64,000 bases of DNA from Sphingosinicella sp. (GTDB lineage: Bacteria; Pseudomonadota; Alphaproteobacteria; Sphingomonadales; Sphingomonadaceae), in the NCBI GenBank assembly GCA_013816585.1, contig JACDEE010000002.1, forward strand, positions 186,001-250,000, written 5' to 3'. The notes under the pieces are model-generated. The model had not been told where the DNA came from. It did no database searches and saw nothing but the letters and a program-made list of their open reading frames with translations. Shown piece by piece: positions 9,700 through 19,208 of this stretch; position 1 is the first letter of the stretch; every line of letters starts with the position of its first letter. A program made the position numbers and the translations under genes.

Positions 9700-10929
9700 C
9701 TACCTGGACATGCGGAGAGTGTTGCCGCCCACGATCTCGACCTTCCAGCCCTGGGCCTGAAGGGCCGTGGCGAGCGCCGCAGCGTCGCCCACATAAGTCA
9801 CTCGCATCACCGAGGTTCCGCCAAGGGCCAGACTGGTGGTCAACGCCGAGGTGACGCCGCTCACACGGCTGACGCCCAATTCCGCCTGGCCGACAGTCTC
9901 AGGGGTTGGAGTGCTGACCTGAATGCTGAAGCTGGCGGCCGCGCCAGCGGGCACCGGAGTGTAGCTGGGAGGCGGGGGCGGCGCTACGTTCCGGTTTTCA
10001 ATCTCCTCCGCCACGTCGTCGATTATCTCGGGCTCCGGCATTTCGAGCGTTCGGTCGGCCGCGAGCAGGCCCGCCGCCAGCGCGCTGGCATAAGCCATGT
10101 CTATCCGGCGCACCCCTTCGTCCATCATCTTCGGGATGCTCGCACTGTTCCCCGCCCGAAGCGCGAAGCGGGCGATCAACTGATTATCCGGTCCATGGCG
10201 CGCGGTAAAAATTCCCACGGCCGGTCCGCCGGGAAAGCTCCGCCGGAGCTGGACTTCAGGAATTATGATGTCGGCGGCACCGTAGGAATCGAGCAGCATC
10301 CGCCACCAGGCCCGCCCCGGTCGCCGCGCCTGCGAGAGGTTGAGCAGCAAGGGATCGATGCCGGACCCCGTAGGGCGCACATAATCGATCGGGCTATTGA
10401 CGGTGCGGAAGCGGGCCCAGGCCTTTTGCCATTCGTTGCGGGATTCAAGGCTTTGCGGCACCGACCCGGTGATCATGACCGGGACCATCAGCATCGGGTG
10501 CGAACGGCGAACGAAACCGGAAACACCCAGCAACTCCCCGCTCCGGCTCCGGTCGAACAATATTCCCAGCCTGGCTATGTATCGCCTGGGACCGATCTGT
10601 TCCTGTTCGATGACGATTCCCGAAACCATAGAATTGAGAACCGAATCACTGAGTTTAGGGGCCTCGCTCTGCGGTCGTTTGTTGGTGCTGGCCCAAAGGG
10701 CCTTCCAGCCCTTGGCCTGCGCCCGCCGCCAGCCTTCCTCGCGTGCGGCGGCGGCATCCTTGCCGACCACGTCCACTTCCACTCCGGTCACTTCGAAAGT
10801 GCTCGCGCTTTCAATCGGAGGCACCCCGCGATCGGCGCCCTCCAACTGCGCGTAAATGGCCCCGCCGCCGGCAATGGACAGCAGAATAGCGACCGAAAGG
10901 AGGGGGAGAGGATATTTCAACAGCTTCAC
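9700..10929 (-). CDS. Exported DUF2066-like protein
   Basis: A 409-residue protein of unknown function. Residues 8-28 form a hydrophobic signal segment ending near YAQ. The central part (about 45-290) resembles DUF2066, including REEGWRRAQAKGW and EVQLRRSFPGGPAVGIF. A proline-rich linker APPPPPSYTPVP follows at about residue 315. The last 80 residues alternate predicted strands and helices and end MRVTYVGDAAALATALQAQ, similar in layout to the small HMA-like ferredoxin fold but without a CxxC metal site. It is the first gene of the probable run with hdaA, ppk1 and ppx and is divergent from purM. The fold statement is inference. Confidence 0.6.
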   Translation of the reverse strand: MKLLKYPLPLLSVAILLSIAGGGAIYAQLEGADRGVPPIESASTFEVTGVEVDVVGKDAAAAREEGWRRAQAKGWKALWASTNKRPQSEAPKLSDSVLNSMVSGIVIEQEQIGPRRYIARLGILFDRSRSGELLGVSGFVRRSHPMLMVPVMITGSVPQSLESRNEWQKAWARFRTVNSPIDYVRPTGSGIDPLLLNLSQARRPGRAWWRMLLDSYGAADIIIPEVQLRRSFPGGPAVGIFTARHGPDNQLIARFALRAGNSASIPKMMDEGVRRIDMAYASALAAGLLAADRTLEMPEPEIIDDVAEEIENRNVAPPPPPSYTPVPAGAAASFSIQVSTPTPETVGQAELGVSRVSGVTSALTTSLALGGTSVMRVTYVGDAAALATALQAQGWKVEIVGGNTLRMSR

Positions 10930-11040
10930 AAGCGCCTTTTGGCGAGTTGAGCGCGGAAATCCAAGCAGGATATGGCCGGCGCTTTATTAAGCGGGTCAAA
11001 ATCGCGACCGCTCAAAAAATGATCTGACTTAACAATGGGA

Positions 11041-11082
11041 CGCTTTCGCCTGCAAAACCGAATTCCACTTTTGCCCAAAGCG
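11041..11082. repeat. Diverged copy of the palindromic repeat upstream of purM
   Basis: Arms CGCTTT (11041-11046) plus GCAAAA (11052-11057) pair with TTTTGC (11069-11074) plus AAAGCG (11077-11082), separated by a small internal loop and an 11-base apical loop. The apical loop differs from the copy at 3889-3934 but keeps its CCG start and the AAAA/TTTT closing stem. It ends 15 bases before the purM start codon. Confidence 0.45.
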
Positions 11083-11097
11083 CTCTAAGCGCGGATT

Positions 11098-12219
11098 ATG
11101 ACAGACCAGAAGCAGCCCGGCCAAAAGCAGCCCGGTGAAGCCTATACTTATGCCAAGGCAGGCGTCTCGATCGCCGCCGGCAACGCGCTTGTGAAGGCAA
11201 TCGGCCCGCTCGCCAAATCAACTGCCCGCCCAGGGGCCGATGCTTCACTCGGCGGCTTTGGCGGTTTCTTCGATTTGAAGGCGGCGGGTTATGTCGATCC
11301 GCTGTTGGTCGCGGCCAATGATGGTGTGGGGACCAAACTGAAACTGGCCATCGACCAGGACCGCCACGACGGCGTGGGCATCGACCTTGTCGCCATGTGC
11401 GTCAACGATCTGATCGTTCAGGGCGCCGAACCGCTTTTCTTTCTCGACTATTTCGCCACCGGCAAATTAGAAAATGGCGTCGCCGAACGGGTGATCGCCG
11501 GGATCGCCGAAGGCTGTAAAATGGCCGGCTGCGCGCTAATCGGCGGCGAAACCGCGGAAATGCCTGGAATGTATGCGTCAGGCGATTACGACCTTGCGGG
11601 CTTCTGCGTAGGCGCGGTGGAACGGGGCCAGGCCCTGACCGGGGACCGGGTGAAGGCGGGAGACCTCATCCTCGGCCTTGCCTCTTCCGGCGTCCACTCC
11701 AACGGCTTTTCGCTGGTGCGCCGGCTCGCGGCCGACAAGGGCTGGAAACTCGACCGCCCCGCTTTGTTCGATCAGGAACTCATATTGGCGGACGCGCTGC
11801 TGGAGCCTACCCGCATCTATGTGAAGTCGCTCCTTCCGATCGTCAGAAACGGAAAGATCAATGCCCTAGCCCACATTACCGGCGGCGGCCTGCTGGAAAA
11901 TATCCCGCGCGTCCTCCCCCAAGGGCTCCATGCCTCGATCGACGCCGATCGATGGCCGCAGCCGAGGTTGATGGCTTTCCTGCAGGCCCAGGGAAATATC
12001 GAGCCGGAGGAAATGGCCCGAACCTTCAATTGCGGCGTCGGCATGGCGCTGATCATATCCGAAGACAATCTTAACTCTGTCCTGGATGATCTTGAAAATG
12101 CGGGCGAAACCGCCTTTGCAATTGGCCTTGTTGAGCCCGGGGAGAAAGGCTGTACGTTATCGGGTTCAAGGGGGACCTGGAGCGCCCGCAGCGATTGGAC
12201 CGCCACCCACCATGGTTGA
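11098..12219 (+). CDS. purM: Phosphoribosylformylglycinamidine cyclo-ligase
   Basis: AIR synthetase catalyses the fifth step of de novo purine synthesis, closing FGAM to AIR with ATP. The protein has 373 residues; the first 15 or so ([10 protein letters not shown]) are a short low-complexity repeat not expected in the family, and homology starts at [17 protein letters not shown]. Family motifs include [41 protein letters not shown] and [11 protein letters not shown], then [13 protein letters not shown]. It overlaps purN by 8 bases and is divergent from the DUF2066-like gene. Confidence 0.95.
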   Translation: MTDQKQPGQKQPGEAYTYAKAGVSIAAGNALVKAIGPLAKSTARPGADASLGGFGGFFDLKAAGYVDPLLVAANDGVGTKLKLAIDQDRHDGVGIDLVAMCVNDLIVQGAEPLFFLDYFATGKLENGVAERVIAGIAEGCKMAGCALIGGETAEMPGMYASGDYDLAGFCVGAVERGQALTGDRVKAGDLILGLASSGVHSNGFSLVRRLAADKGWKLDRPALFDQELILADALLEPTRIYVKSLLPIVRNGKINALAHITGGGLLENIPRVLPQGLHASIDADRWPQPRLMAFLQAQGNIEPEEMARTFNCGVGMALIISEDNLNSVLDDLENAGETAFAIGLVEPGEKGCTLSGSRGTWSARSDWTATHHG

Positions 12220-12832
12220 AAAAATCCGGGTCGGGGTCCTGATCTCGGGCCGGGGCAGCAACATGATCGCCCTGGAAGAATATAAGCGCCGCGAAGATCG
12301 CGCCTATGAAATCGCATTGGTGGCTTCCAACAATCCGGAAGCACGCGGACTGATGGCGGCTAAGATATTCGGCCTGCCAATTTGGGCGCAAAGCCACAAG
12401 GGAATGGAGCGCACGGAATTCGATGGCCTGCTCGATGCGAAGCTCACCGAACAAGGTGTCGATGTGATCGCGCTTGCCGGCTATATGCGGCTTCTATCGC
12501 CTGAATTCATTCGTATCTGGGAGGGGCGTATCCTCAACGTCCACCCTTCCCTGCTGCCCGCCCATAAGGGCCTCGACACGCATGCTCGCGCCTTGGCGGC
12601 CGGCGATCAATATGCCGGCTGCTCGGTCCATCTGGTGACGGAGGATTTGGACGACGGGCTGGTGCTCGCGCACGCCAAAGTACGGATACGGGAGGACGAT
12701 ACGGCCGAAACACTGGCGGCGCGCGTCCTGAAAGAGGAACATCGCCTCTACCCCGACGCCCTCGACACCTACTGCCGAACGCTTCGGGAGAAGACACGGA
12801 AGGCCGACGGGAGCGATCAAGCCCCCGGCTGA
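12212..12832 (+). CDS. purN: Phosphoribosylglycinamide formyltransferase
   Basis: GART transfers a formyl group from 10-formyl-THF to GAR in purine synthesis. The protein has 206 residues from ATG 12212, inside the purM stop region; this start gives [17 protein letters not shown], the canonical N-terminus, and earlier in-frame starts only read purM out of frame. The catalytic block [13 protein letters not shown] contains the histidine; the Asn-His-Asp set is completed by the aspartate in VTEDLDDG. The 8-base overlap with purM indicates translational coupling. Confidence 0.95.
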   Translation: MVEKIRVGVLISGRGSNMIALEEYKRREDRAYEIALVASNNPEARGLMAAKIFGLPIWAQSHKGMERTEFDGLLDAKLTEQGVDVIALAGYMRLLSPEFIRIWEGRILNVHPSLLPAHKGLDTHARALAAGDQYAGCSVHLVTEDLDDGLVLAHAKVRIREDDTAETLAARVLKEEHRLYPDALDTYCRTLREKTRKADGSDQAPG

Positions 12833-12875
12833 CCGTCAGCCGATTGTAGGGAGCCAGCCAGCCTCCGGATGGCCG

Positions 12876-13298
12876 TCAGCCGACGATTTCTTCCGGCTTG
12901 AAGAAATAATCGACCTCAATCGCCGCATTTTCCTGACTGTCGGAGCCATGCACGGAATTGGCCTCGATCGATTCGGCGTGAACCTTGCGGATCGTGCCTT
13001 CGTCGGCATTTTCCGGGTTCGTCGCGCCCATCACTTCGCGGTTGCGGGCGACAGCGTTTTCCCCTTCGAGCACCTGGACCACGACGGGCCCCGAGATCAT
13101 GAAACTCACCAGGTCGTTGAAGAACGGTCGTTCGCGGTGAACGCCGTAAAAGCCTTCGGCCTGCTCGCGGCTCATTTGGATGCGCTTGGACGCGACCACG
13201 CGCAGGCCGGCATCCTCCAGCATCCTGGTGATCGCACCGGTCAGGTTGCGACGGGTCGCGTCGGGTTTGATGATCGAGAAAGTGCGTTCGGTCGCCAT
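12876..13298 (-). CDS. ndk: Nucleoside diphosphate kinase
   Basis: The enzyme equilibrates nucleoside tri- and diphosphates through a phosphohistidine. The protein has 140 residues, the usual length, beginning [17 protein letters not shown]. The catalytic histidine lies in [12 protein letters not shown] near residue 117, and the substrate-binding segments [10 protein letters not shown] and [13 protein letters not shown] are intact. It lies downstream of holC on the same strand and is convergent with purN, 43 bp apart; an 11-bp direct repeat (12833-12843 and 12873-12883) spans that gap without forming a hairpin. Confidence 0.96.
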   Translation of the reverse strand: MATERTFSIIKPDATRRNLTGAITRMLEDAGLRVVASKRIQMSREQAEGFYGVHRERPFFNDLVSFMISGPVVVQVLEGENAVARNREVMGATNPENADEGTIRKVHAESIEANSVHGSDSQENAAIEVDYFFKPEEIVG

Positions 13299-13377
13299 GG
13301 CCGAGGAAGCTCCATTGATTGGGGATTTAAGCTGCGCGCGTCTCTAGGCGGAGCGGCGCCAAAGGGCAAGGCGGGGC

Positions 13378-13815
13378 TCAGGGACCCTGGACCCACTTTC
13401 CCCGCTCATCCTGCTTCCAGTAACGAAGCTCTATTTCCTTGCCGGCCTTGAGTGCTCGCCAGCTCATCCTCGCCTCGTCGAGTTGCGCGGCCCCGAAGAA
13501 ATAAAAGGTGCGGGCAAAATCGAGTGCCTCGTCACGCCAACGGCCATCAGCAATCGCGATGTTGTCAGCCTGGTTCAGGGGTTCGGCCCCCGCCGACAAC
13601 AGGATCGGCTGGGCTTCCGGCGATGCGCCGTTCGAGCGCCCGTGCGGCAGGAAGGCATCGCGCGCATAGCGCCAGAGCTGGACGTCGAGCTGATCGAGCA
13701 ACGGATCGTCGGCGACGATCAGCAGCCGCTCGCCGCCGGAAAGCAACCTGTCGCAGATTTGCGGAAGCACTCTTTCCAGCGGCGAGGCTGTCAAATGATA
13801 GAAATCAACCGCCAT
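13378..13815 (-). CDS. holC: DNA polymerase III subunit chi
   Basis: Chi links the clamp loader to single-strand-binding protein at the replication fork. The 145-residue protein begins AVDFYHLTASPLERVLPQ, which matches the family's FYHL start, and contains ERLLIVADDPLLDQLD followed by LWRYARDAFLPHG, the classical chi core. The C-terminal part RYWKQDERGKW is also typical. It lies 62 bp downstream of pepA on the same strand; pepA-holC adjacency is widespread in Proteobacteria and supports the call. Confidence 0.88.
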   Translation of the reverse strand: MAVDFYHLTASPLERVLPQICDRLLSGGERLLIVADDPLLDQLDVQLWRYARDAFLPHGRSNGASPEAQPILLSAGAEPLNQADNIAIADGRWRDEALDFARTFYFFGAAQLDEARMSWRALKAGKEIELRYWKQDERGKWVQGP

Positions 13816-13877
13816 CTAAGTCCCTCTGCCGCCAGGGAAAGGAATTCCAGGACAAATTGGCCTATACCGGCTGAACA

Positions 13878-15359
13878 TTATTTTTCGTAATTGTCGGCCA
13901 CGAAGCGATCGAGCAGGGCAACGCCGAAACCGGTCGCGCCCTTGTCCCACAGGGCACCGGGCTTGTCGGCCCAGACCATTCCGGCGATATCGAGATGCGC
14001 CCACTTGACGCCTTCATCCACGAACCGTTCGAGAAAGCAGGCCGCGGTGATCGATCCGCCCTCGCGCGCGCCGGCATTCTTCATATCGGCGATCGGCGAA
14101 TCCATCATCTTGTTATAGGCATCGCCCATCGGCATCCGCCAAAGCTTGTCGCCTGTCTTCAGCCCGGCATCCGCGAGCTGCACAGCAAGATCGTCATTGT
14201 TGCAGAACATGCCGGCAAATTCATGCCCCAGCGAGATGATCATCGCCCCGGTCAGGGTAGCGAGATCGATCATCACTTCGGGCTTATATTGGCGCTGAGC
14301 CCAGGTCATCGCGTCGGACAGAACGAGCCGACCTTCCGCGTCGGTGTTGATGACTTCGATGGTCTGCCCCGACATGCTGGTGACGATGTCCCCAGGCCGC
14401 TGCGCCTTGCCGTCGGGCATGTTTTCGACAAGCGCACAGACGCCCACGACATTGGCCTTGGCCTTGCGCGTCGCGAGTGCCTTCAGCGTACCCACAACCG
14501 CGGCAGCGCCGCCCATGTCCCATTTCATGGCTTCCATGCCCTGAGCCGGCTTGATCGAAATGCCACCCGTATCGAAGGTCACGCCCTTCCCCACCAGCAC
14601 GACCGGCTTCTTGCCTGGGTCGCTAGCGCCGTTCCAGCGAAGGGCAAGCAGGCGCGGCGCCTGCACCGATCCTTGCGCCACGCCCAGCAGGGCGCCCATG
14701 CCGAGCTTTCTCATCTGGTCTTCATCGAGCACTTCGATTTCGACGCCCAGCGGCTCCAGATGCTTGCGGGCGCGATCGACGAAGCTTTCGGGATAGATGA
14801 TGTTGGCAGGCTCGGTCACCAGCTCGCGCGTGAAGGAAATGCCGTCGAGCACGGCCGATTTTTGGTTCCATGCCTCGTCGGCGCCCTCGCCGCCGCCCAC
14901 GATCACGATCTCCTCGAGCGTCGGCTTGGCCTTGGTGTTGAGCTTCGTCCGGTAAAGATCATAACGCCATGCGCGCGCGACCGCGCCGAACGCCATGCGC
15001 GCCGCCGCGGCTCCGCCCAGCGAAAGATTGGCAAGATCGATGACAAGCCGGGTTTCGCCGGAGCAAAGCAATTTCGCGGTGAGCGCGCCGCCGATCTTTT
15101 CGTACAGCGCTTCGTCGTCGCGTTTGCCGCCAAGACCGATCAGAAGCAGGCGCCGGGCGCTGTCCCCCTCGCTGATGAACGTCTCGGCAATGGTAGCCGC
15201 TTCGCGTTCAAAGCGCTGGGCATCCGCAGCGCGGGCCGCGAGCGTCCGCGACGCCTCGTCGAATCCGGTCAAGCGGTCGGCAAGCATATCCTCGTCCCAG
15301 ACCGGAATGGCCAGAGCATAGCTGCCTTCGGGACGCTGGGCGGCAAAGCTGACTTTCAT
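13878..15359 (-). CDS. pepA: Leucyl aminopeptidase (M17)
   Basis: A cytosolic two-metal aminopeptidase. The protein has 493 residues from ATG 15357-15359 (MKVSFAAQRPEG); the longer in-frame extension upstream has no family resemblance and runs through the lptD promoter side. The N-terminal macro-like domain covers about 1-170. The catalytic domain shows KGVTFDTGGISIKP (metal lysine and aspartate) and the M17 signature NTDAEGRL, with the catalytic arginine in the latter. The C-terminal helices WAHLDIAGM and GATGFGVALL are conserved. It is divergent from lptD with 175 bp between. Confidence 0.95.
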   Translation of the reverse strand: MKVSFAAQRPEGSYALAIPVWDEDMLADRLTGFDEASRTLAARAADAQRFEREAATIAETFISEGDSARRLLLIGLGGKRDDEALYEKIGGALTAKLLCSGETRLVIDLANLSLGGAAAARMAFGAVARAWRYDLYRTKLNTKAKPTLEEIVIVGGGEGADEAWNQKSAVLDGISFTRELVTEPANIIYPESFVDRARKHLEPLGVEIEVLDEDQMRKLGMGALLGVAQGSVQAPRLLALRWNGASDPGKKPVVLVGKGVTFDTGGISIKPAQGMEAMKWDMGGAAAVVGTLKALATRKAKANVVGVCALVENMPDGKAQRPGDIVTSMSGQTIEVINTDAEGRLVLSDAMTWAQRQYKPEVMIDLATLTGAMIISLGHEFAGMFCNNDDLAVQLADAGLKTGDKLWRMPMGDAYNKMMDSPIADMKNAGAREGGSITAACFLERFVDEGVKWAHLDIAGMVWADKPGALWDKGATGFGVALLDRFVADNYEK

Positions 15360-15534
15360 GGGCGAATATACTCCTGATCGGGTTCGAATGGCTTCCGGGA
15401 CGGCCCTGATAGGCAAGAGCGCGGTTGCTGCAAAGGGTGAACGACGAGCTCGCCATTGCAGCGAACGGCTCGCAATGCGATAGGCTCCCTTCGTTCCAAA
15501 TTGCCGCAAATACGGGCTGAAGCAGCTTCCATCA

Positions 15535-17751
15535 GTGAATAAGACCTACCTCTTCTGCCGGACTGCCCTGCCGCTGCTCCTTTGCGCGCCCCACGTGGCG
15601 CTGGCGCAGGAGGCTGCGCCGCCTCCGGCGCCGCAGGAAACGCGCGAGGCGGCGTTCACTTCGGATCAGCTTGTCTATGACAGCAATGGCGACATCGTCA
15701 CCGCGGTCGGCGAGGTGAGGATGGCGAGCGAGGGCAGCCGGCTTCGCGCGGACAAGGTCATCTGGAATCGCCAATCGGGAGAAGTACGGGCCGAGGGCAA
15801 TGTCCGGATCGTCAATCCCCAAGGCGACGCGGTTTATGGCGACAATGTCGTCCTCACCGACACTTTGCGCGACGGTATGGTTCAAAATCTGCTGCTCGTA
15901 CTCGAAGATGGCGGCCGGCTCGCGGCCGACCGCGCGGAGCGGAGCGATGGATATACGACGCTGTACCGCGCCGCTTATTCCCCTTGCGCTGTCGTGGGTA
16001 AGGATGGGTGCCCGAAGGATCCGACCTGGAAGATTAATGCGGTCAGGGTGGTCCATGACCCGGTGAAGGACCGGATCCGCTACCAGGGCGCCAGCCTCAA
16101 TCTGTTTGGAGTGCCGATCATGGCGCTTCCGGGCCTGTCGCACCCGGATGGTTCGGGAGAAGGCGGCAGCGGCTTGCTGGTGCCTGAAATCAGGATCAGC
16201 CGAAGCAATGGCGTCGAGTTCAGCCTGCCTTATTATTTCAAGCTCGCGCCCAATCGCGACGCGACCATCACTCCGCATCTTTATACCGAAGTGCTGCCCA
16301 TGGTCGAAGCGCGGTACCGGCATCTGACTTCCCTGGGCGCCTTTCAGGTGGCCGGATTTGCGACGCACGGGGAACGGATCACGATCGACCCCTTGGCTAT
16401 TGCTGCCCCGCAGGAGAATGACGGGTTTCGCGGCTATTTCGAAGGCAATGGCAAATTCCAGTTCGACCCGTTGTGGAGCGCGACCGCTTCGGCGCGCTAT
16501 GTTACCGACCGCACCTTCCTGCGCCGTTATGATATTTCAAACGACGATCGCCTTCGCTCGATGGTGGATGTCGAGCGGATCGGCGCGAACAGCTATATTT
16601 CGATCGCCGGATGGGCTTTCCAGGGCCTCAGGGTCACCGATATTGACGGCCAGCAACCGGTGGCGCTGCCGGCGATCGATGCTCGCTGGCGTCTCGACGA
16701 CCCTGTGTGGAACGGCCGGATCGAGCTGCAGGCGAACAGCCTGTCAATCATGCGAACCGAAGGACAGGATACACAGCGCGCCTTCGCAGGCGCCCGCTGG
16801 GACCGGCGCAGCATCACCCCGCTTGGACAGGAGCTCCTGCTCACCGCTTATGCGCGCGGTGACGTCTATCATAGCAACGACACCGAACTCACTTCCACGA
16901 TCAGCTACCGGGGCCATGAAGGCTGGGAGGCGCGCGGCATCGCCGCACTGGCCGCCGAACTACGCTGGCCGCTGATTGGCGAGTTCATGGGCGGCACCCA
17001 GCGGCTGACTCCACGCGTCCAGATCGTTGCCTCGCCGCCGACGCGCAACCTCGCCATTCCCAACGAGGATGCGCGCGCGGTGGATCTGGAGGATTCCAAC
17101 CTGTTCGCTTTGAACCGTTTCCCGGGTTACGACCGATGGGAAGATGGCGCTCGCATCACTTTTGGCGCCGATTGGGCGTTCGATCTGTCGTCCGTCGCGG
17201 TGCGGACCACGATCGGCCAAAGCTACCGCTTCAGCCGCAAACCAAGCATCCTGCCGCAGGGAACAGGGCTCAGCGACCGTTTTTCCGACATTGTCGGCCG
17301 AACCAACGTAAAATTGGGGCGCAAGCTCAGCCTTGTCCACCGGTTCCGCCTGGACAAGGATAATGGCGCAATCCGGCGCAACGAACTGGATGCGGTAGTG
17401 GGTGGGCGCCAGACTTACGCCACGATCGGCTATCTGCGGCTTAACCGCGATATCGACCCCGCCCTGGAGGATCTGCGCGACCGGGAAGAAATCAGGCTGG
17501 GCGGGCGCGTGCATTTCGCCGATTACTGGTCGGTATTCGGTTCGACCGTCATTGATCTTTCCAATGCCGACGAAGACCCGCTTTTGCTGGCGGACGGCTA
17601 TGAGCCGGTCCGGCACCGCCTGGGCGTCGGTTATGACGACGATTGCATAGAGATTGGCGTTACGTGGCGGCGCGACTATGAGACCACGGGCGACTTCCGG
17701 AGGGGCAATACCTTCTTGTTCCGGGTGGCGCTCAAGAATTTGGGCCGCTAA
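15535..17751 (+). CDS. lptD: LPS-assembly protein LptD
   Basis: LptD is the outer-membrane beta-barrel that, with LptE, inserts lipopolysaccharide into the outer leaflet. The 738-residue protein starts at GTG 15535 with a signal peptide that probably ends ALA-QE. Residues about 35-150 are the OstA/LptA-like jellyroll (GDIVTAVGEVRMA, GEVRAEGNVRI). The rest is a barrel of alternating strands ending in RVALKNLGR. Cysteines in SPCAVVGKDGCPK and YDDDCIEIG are candidates for the inter-domain disulfides. It heads the lptD-surA-pdxA-rsmA operon, the same order as in enterobacteria. Confidence 0.93.
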   Translation: MNKTYLFCRTALPLLLCAPHVALAQEAAPPPAPQETREAAFTSDQLVYDSNGDIVTAVGEVRMASEGSRLRADKVIWNRQSGEVRAEGNVRIVNPQGDAVYGDNVVLTDTLRDGMVQNLLLVLEDGGRLAADRAERSDGYTTLYRAAYSPCAVVGKDGCPKDPTWKINAVRVVHDPVKDRIRYQGASLNLFGVPIMALPGLSHPDGSGEGGSGLLVPEIRISRSNGVEFSLPYYFKLAPNRDATITPHLYTEVLPMVEARYRHLTSLGAFQVAGFATHGERITIDPLAIAAPQENDGFRGYFEGNGKFQFDPLWSATASARYVTDRTFLRRYDISNDDRLRSMVDVERIGANSYISIAGWAFQGLRVTDIDGQQPVALPAIDARWRLDDPVWNGRIELQANSLSIMRTEGQDTQRAFAGARWDRRSITPLGQELLLTAYARGDVYHSNDTELTSTISYRGHEGWEARGIAALAAELRWPLIGEFMGGTQRLTPRVQIVASPPTRNLAIPNEDARAVDLEDSNLFALNRFPGYDRWEDGARITFGADWAFDLSSVAVRTTIGQSYRFSRKPSILPQGTGLSDRFSDIVGRTNVKLGRKLSLVHRFRLDKDNGAIRRNELDAVVGGRQTYATIGYLRLNRDIDPALEDLRDREEIRLGGRVHFADYWSVFGSTVIDLSNADEDPLLLADGYEPVRHRLGVGYDDDCIEIGVTWRRDYETTGDFRRGNTFLFRVALKNLGR

Positions 17752-17804
17752 GCTCGCGTTCAGCAAAATGACCGCATATCAGCGGCCTGCTTTTATTTGG
17801 AGGA

Positions 17805-19145
17805 ATGATGAAGCTCGGTACCTTTCGGAGCTCGGCGCTTATGCTCGCTGGTTCGCTCATGGCGGCCGTCGCCGTCGCGCAGACCACAGGAAGCGCACCT
17901 CCCACCTCAGGACTGAATATTCCTGCCGATCCGCAATTCCTGTCGGGCGGCGATCCTTCGGTCCGCAAGGCGACCGCGATCGTCAACGGCCATGTGATCA
18001 CAGGAACCGACGTGGATCACCGCGCCGCCCTGATCGCTCTCGCCAATGAAGGAAAATTGTCCGCCGAGGAAATGACGCGGGTCCGCGCCCAGGTGCTGCG
18101 CAATCTGATCGACGAGGCGCTCCAGATCCAGGCGGCCGAAGCCAAGGAAATAAAAGTCGAGCAGCGTGAGGTCGACTCTTATTTCAATGAATATGCGAAG
18201 AATTTCAATCGCTCCCCGACAGCGTTCAAGGAATATCTGAAGAGTGTCGGTTCCTCCGACACGACGCTGAAGCAGCAGATTCGCGCCGAATTCGCCTGGC
18301 GCCGTTTGCAAAGCCGCCAGATCGAACCGTTCGTCAATGTCGCCCAGGAGGAAGTCCAGGCGATGATCGACCGGATGAACGCCAATAAGGGCCAGCAGGA
18401 ATATAATGTCAGCGAGATTTTCCTGTCGGGCACGGCGGAAACGCAGGCCCAGACACTCGCCGGCGCGCAAGGAATCGTTGACCGCGTCCGCCAGGGGTTT
18501 CCGTTCGCGGTGGCCGCACAGCAGACCTCCGAGGCCTCGACCCGGGGCGTCGGCGGAGATCTTAGCTGGGTCCGCGCCGAGCAGTTGCCGGAAGCCCTTT
18601 CGGAAGTGGTGAAGGCCCTGCCGGTCGGTCAGGTGAGCAATCCCATCCCGGTCCCGGGCGGATATTCGATCATTCTCGTCAAGGACGTTCGCCGTGTGCT
18701 CATGAACGACGAGCGTGACGCCCTTCTCAGCTTGAAGCAGGTTTCGATCCGCTTCCCGAAAGGTACTAATCAGACGCAGGCCACACCCTTGGTAGGGCGG
18801 TTGGTCAATACCGTTCAGAATATGGGCGGCTGCGGCCGTGCCGAAGCGGCCGCCGCGACGATCGGGGCGGAAGTCACCACCAACGACCAGGTTCGCGTGC
18901 GCGATCTTCCGGGTCCAATTCAGGAAGCCATGTTGAAACTGAATGTTGGCCAGGCGACGACCCCCTTCGGGTCATTAGAGGATAGGGTAAGCGTTCTTGT
19001 CCTTTGCGGTCGCGATGATCCCGAACAGGCCCAGGGGCCCTCGTTCGCGCAGATTTACGAGCGGCTTAACGAGCAAAGGGTCAACCAGCGCGCCCAGCGC
19101 TATCTGCGCGATCTTCGGCGCGACGCGGTGGTTGATTATCGCTGA
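17805..19145 (+). CDS. surA: Periplasmic chaperone / peptidyl-prolyl isomerase SurA
   Basis: SurA escorts outer-membrane proteins, including LptD, through the periplasm. The 446-residue protein has a signal peptide ending AVAVAQ. Two adjacent ATG codons (17805 and 17808) follow GGAGG; either could be used. The N-terminal chaperone region is about 50-190, and a parvulin domain covers about 195-300 (VSEIFLSG, GGDLSWV, VPGGYSIILVKD). A second, weaker parvulin-like part follows, ending FAQIYERLNEQRV, with two cysteines not usual in enterobacterial SurA. It lies 53 bp after lptD, supporting a shared outer-membrane biogenesis role. Confidence 0.88.
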   Translation: MMKLGTFRSSALMLAGSLMAAVAVAQTTGSAPPTSGLNIPADPQFLSGGDPSVRKATAIVNGHVITGTDVDHRAALIALANEGKLSAEEMTRVRAQVLRNLIDEALQIQAAEAKEIKVEQREVDSYFNEYAKNFNRSPTAFKEYLKSVGSSDTTLKQQIRAEFAWRRLQSRQIEPFVNVAQEEVQAMIDRMNANKGQQEYNVSEIFLSGTAETQAQTLAGAQGIVDRVRQGFPFAVAAQQTSEASTRGVGGDLSWVRAEQLPEALSEVVKALPVGQVSNPIPVPGGYSIILVKDVRRVLMNDERDALLSLKQVSIRFPKGTNQTQATPLVGRLVNTVQNMGGCGRAEAAAATIGAEVTTNDQVRVRDLPGPIQEAMLKLNVGQATTPFGSLEDRVSVLVLCGRDDPEQAQGPSFAQIYERLNEQRVNQRAQRYLRDLRRDAVVDYR

Positions 19146-19208
19146 CGCAAGGCCCGGAAAGGTACGAACCTTTTCGTGCGCGAGGCGTCGGCGGCAATCA
19201 GATTTCCT

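Noticed and set aside
12833-12883. 11-bp direct repeat between purN and ndk
   Set aside because: One copy spans the ndk stop region; it forms no hairpin and is short enough to occur by chance.
13995-15377. Long plus-strand frame opposite pepA
   Set aside because: Shadow of pepA, which has complete M17 motifs.
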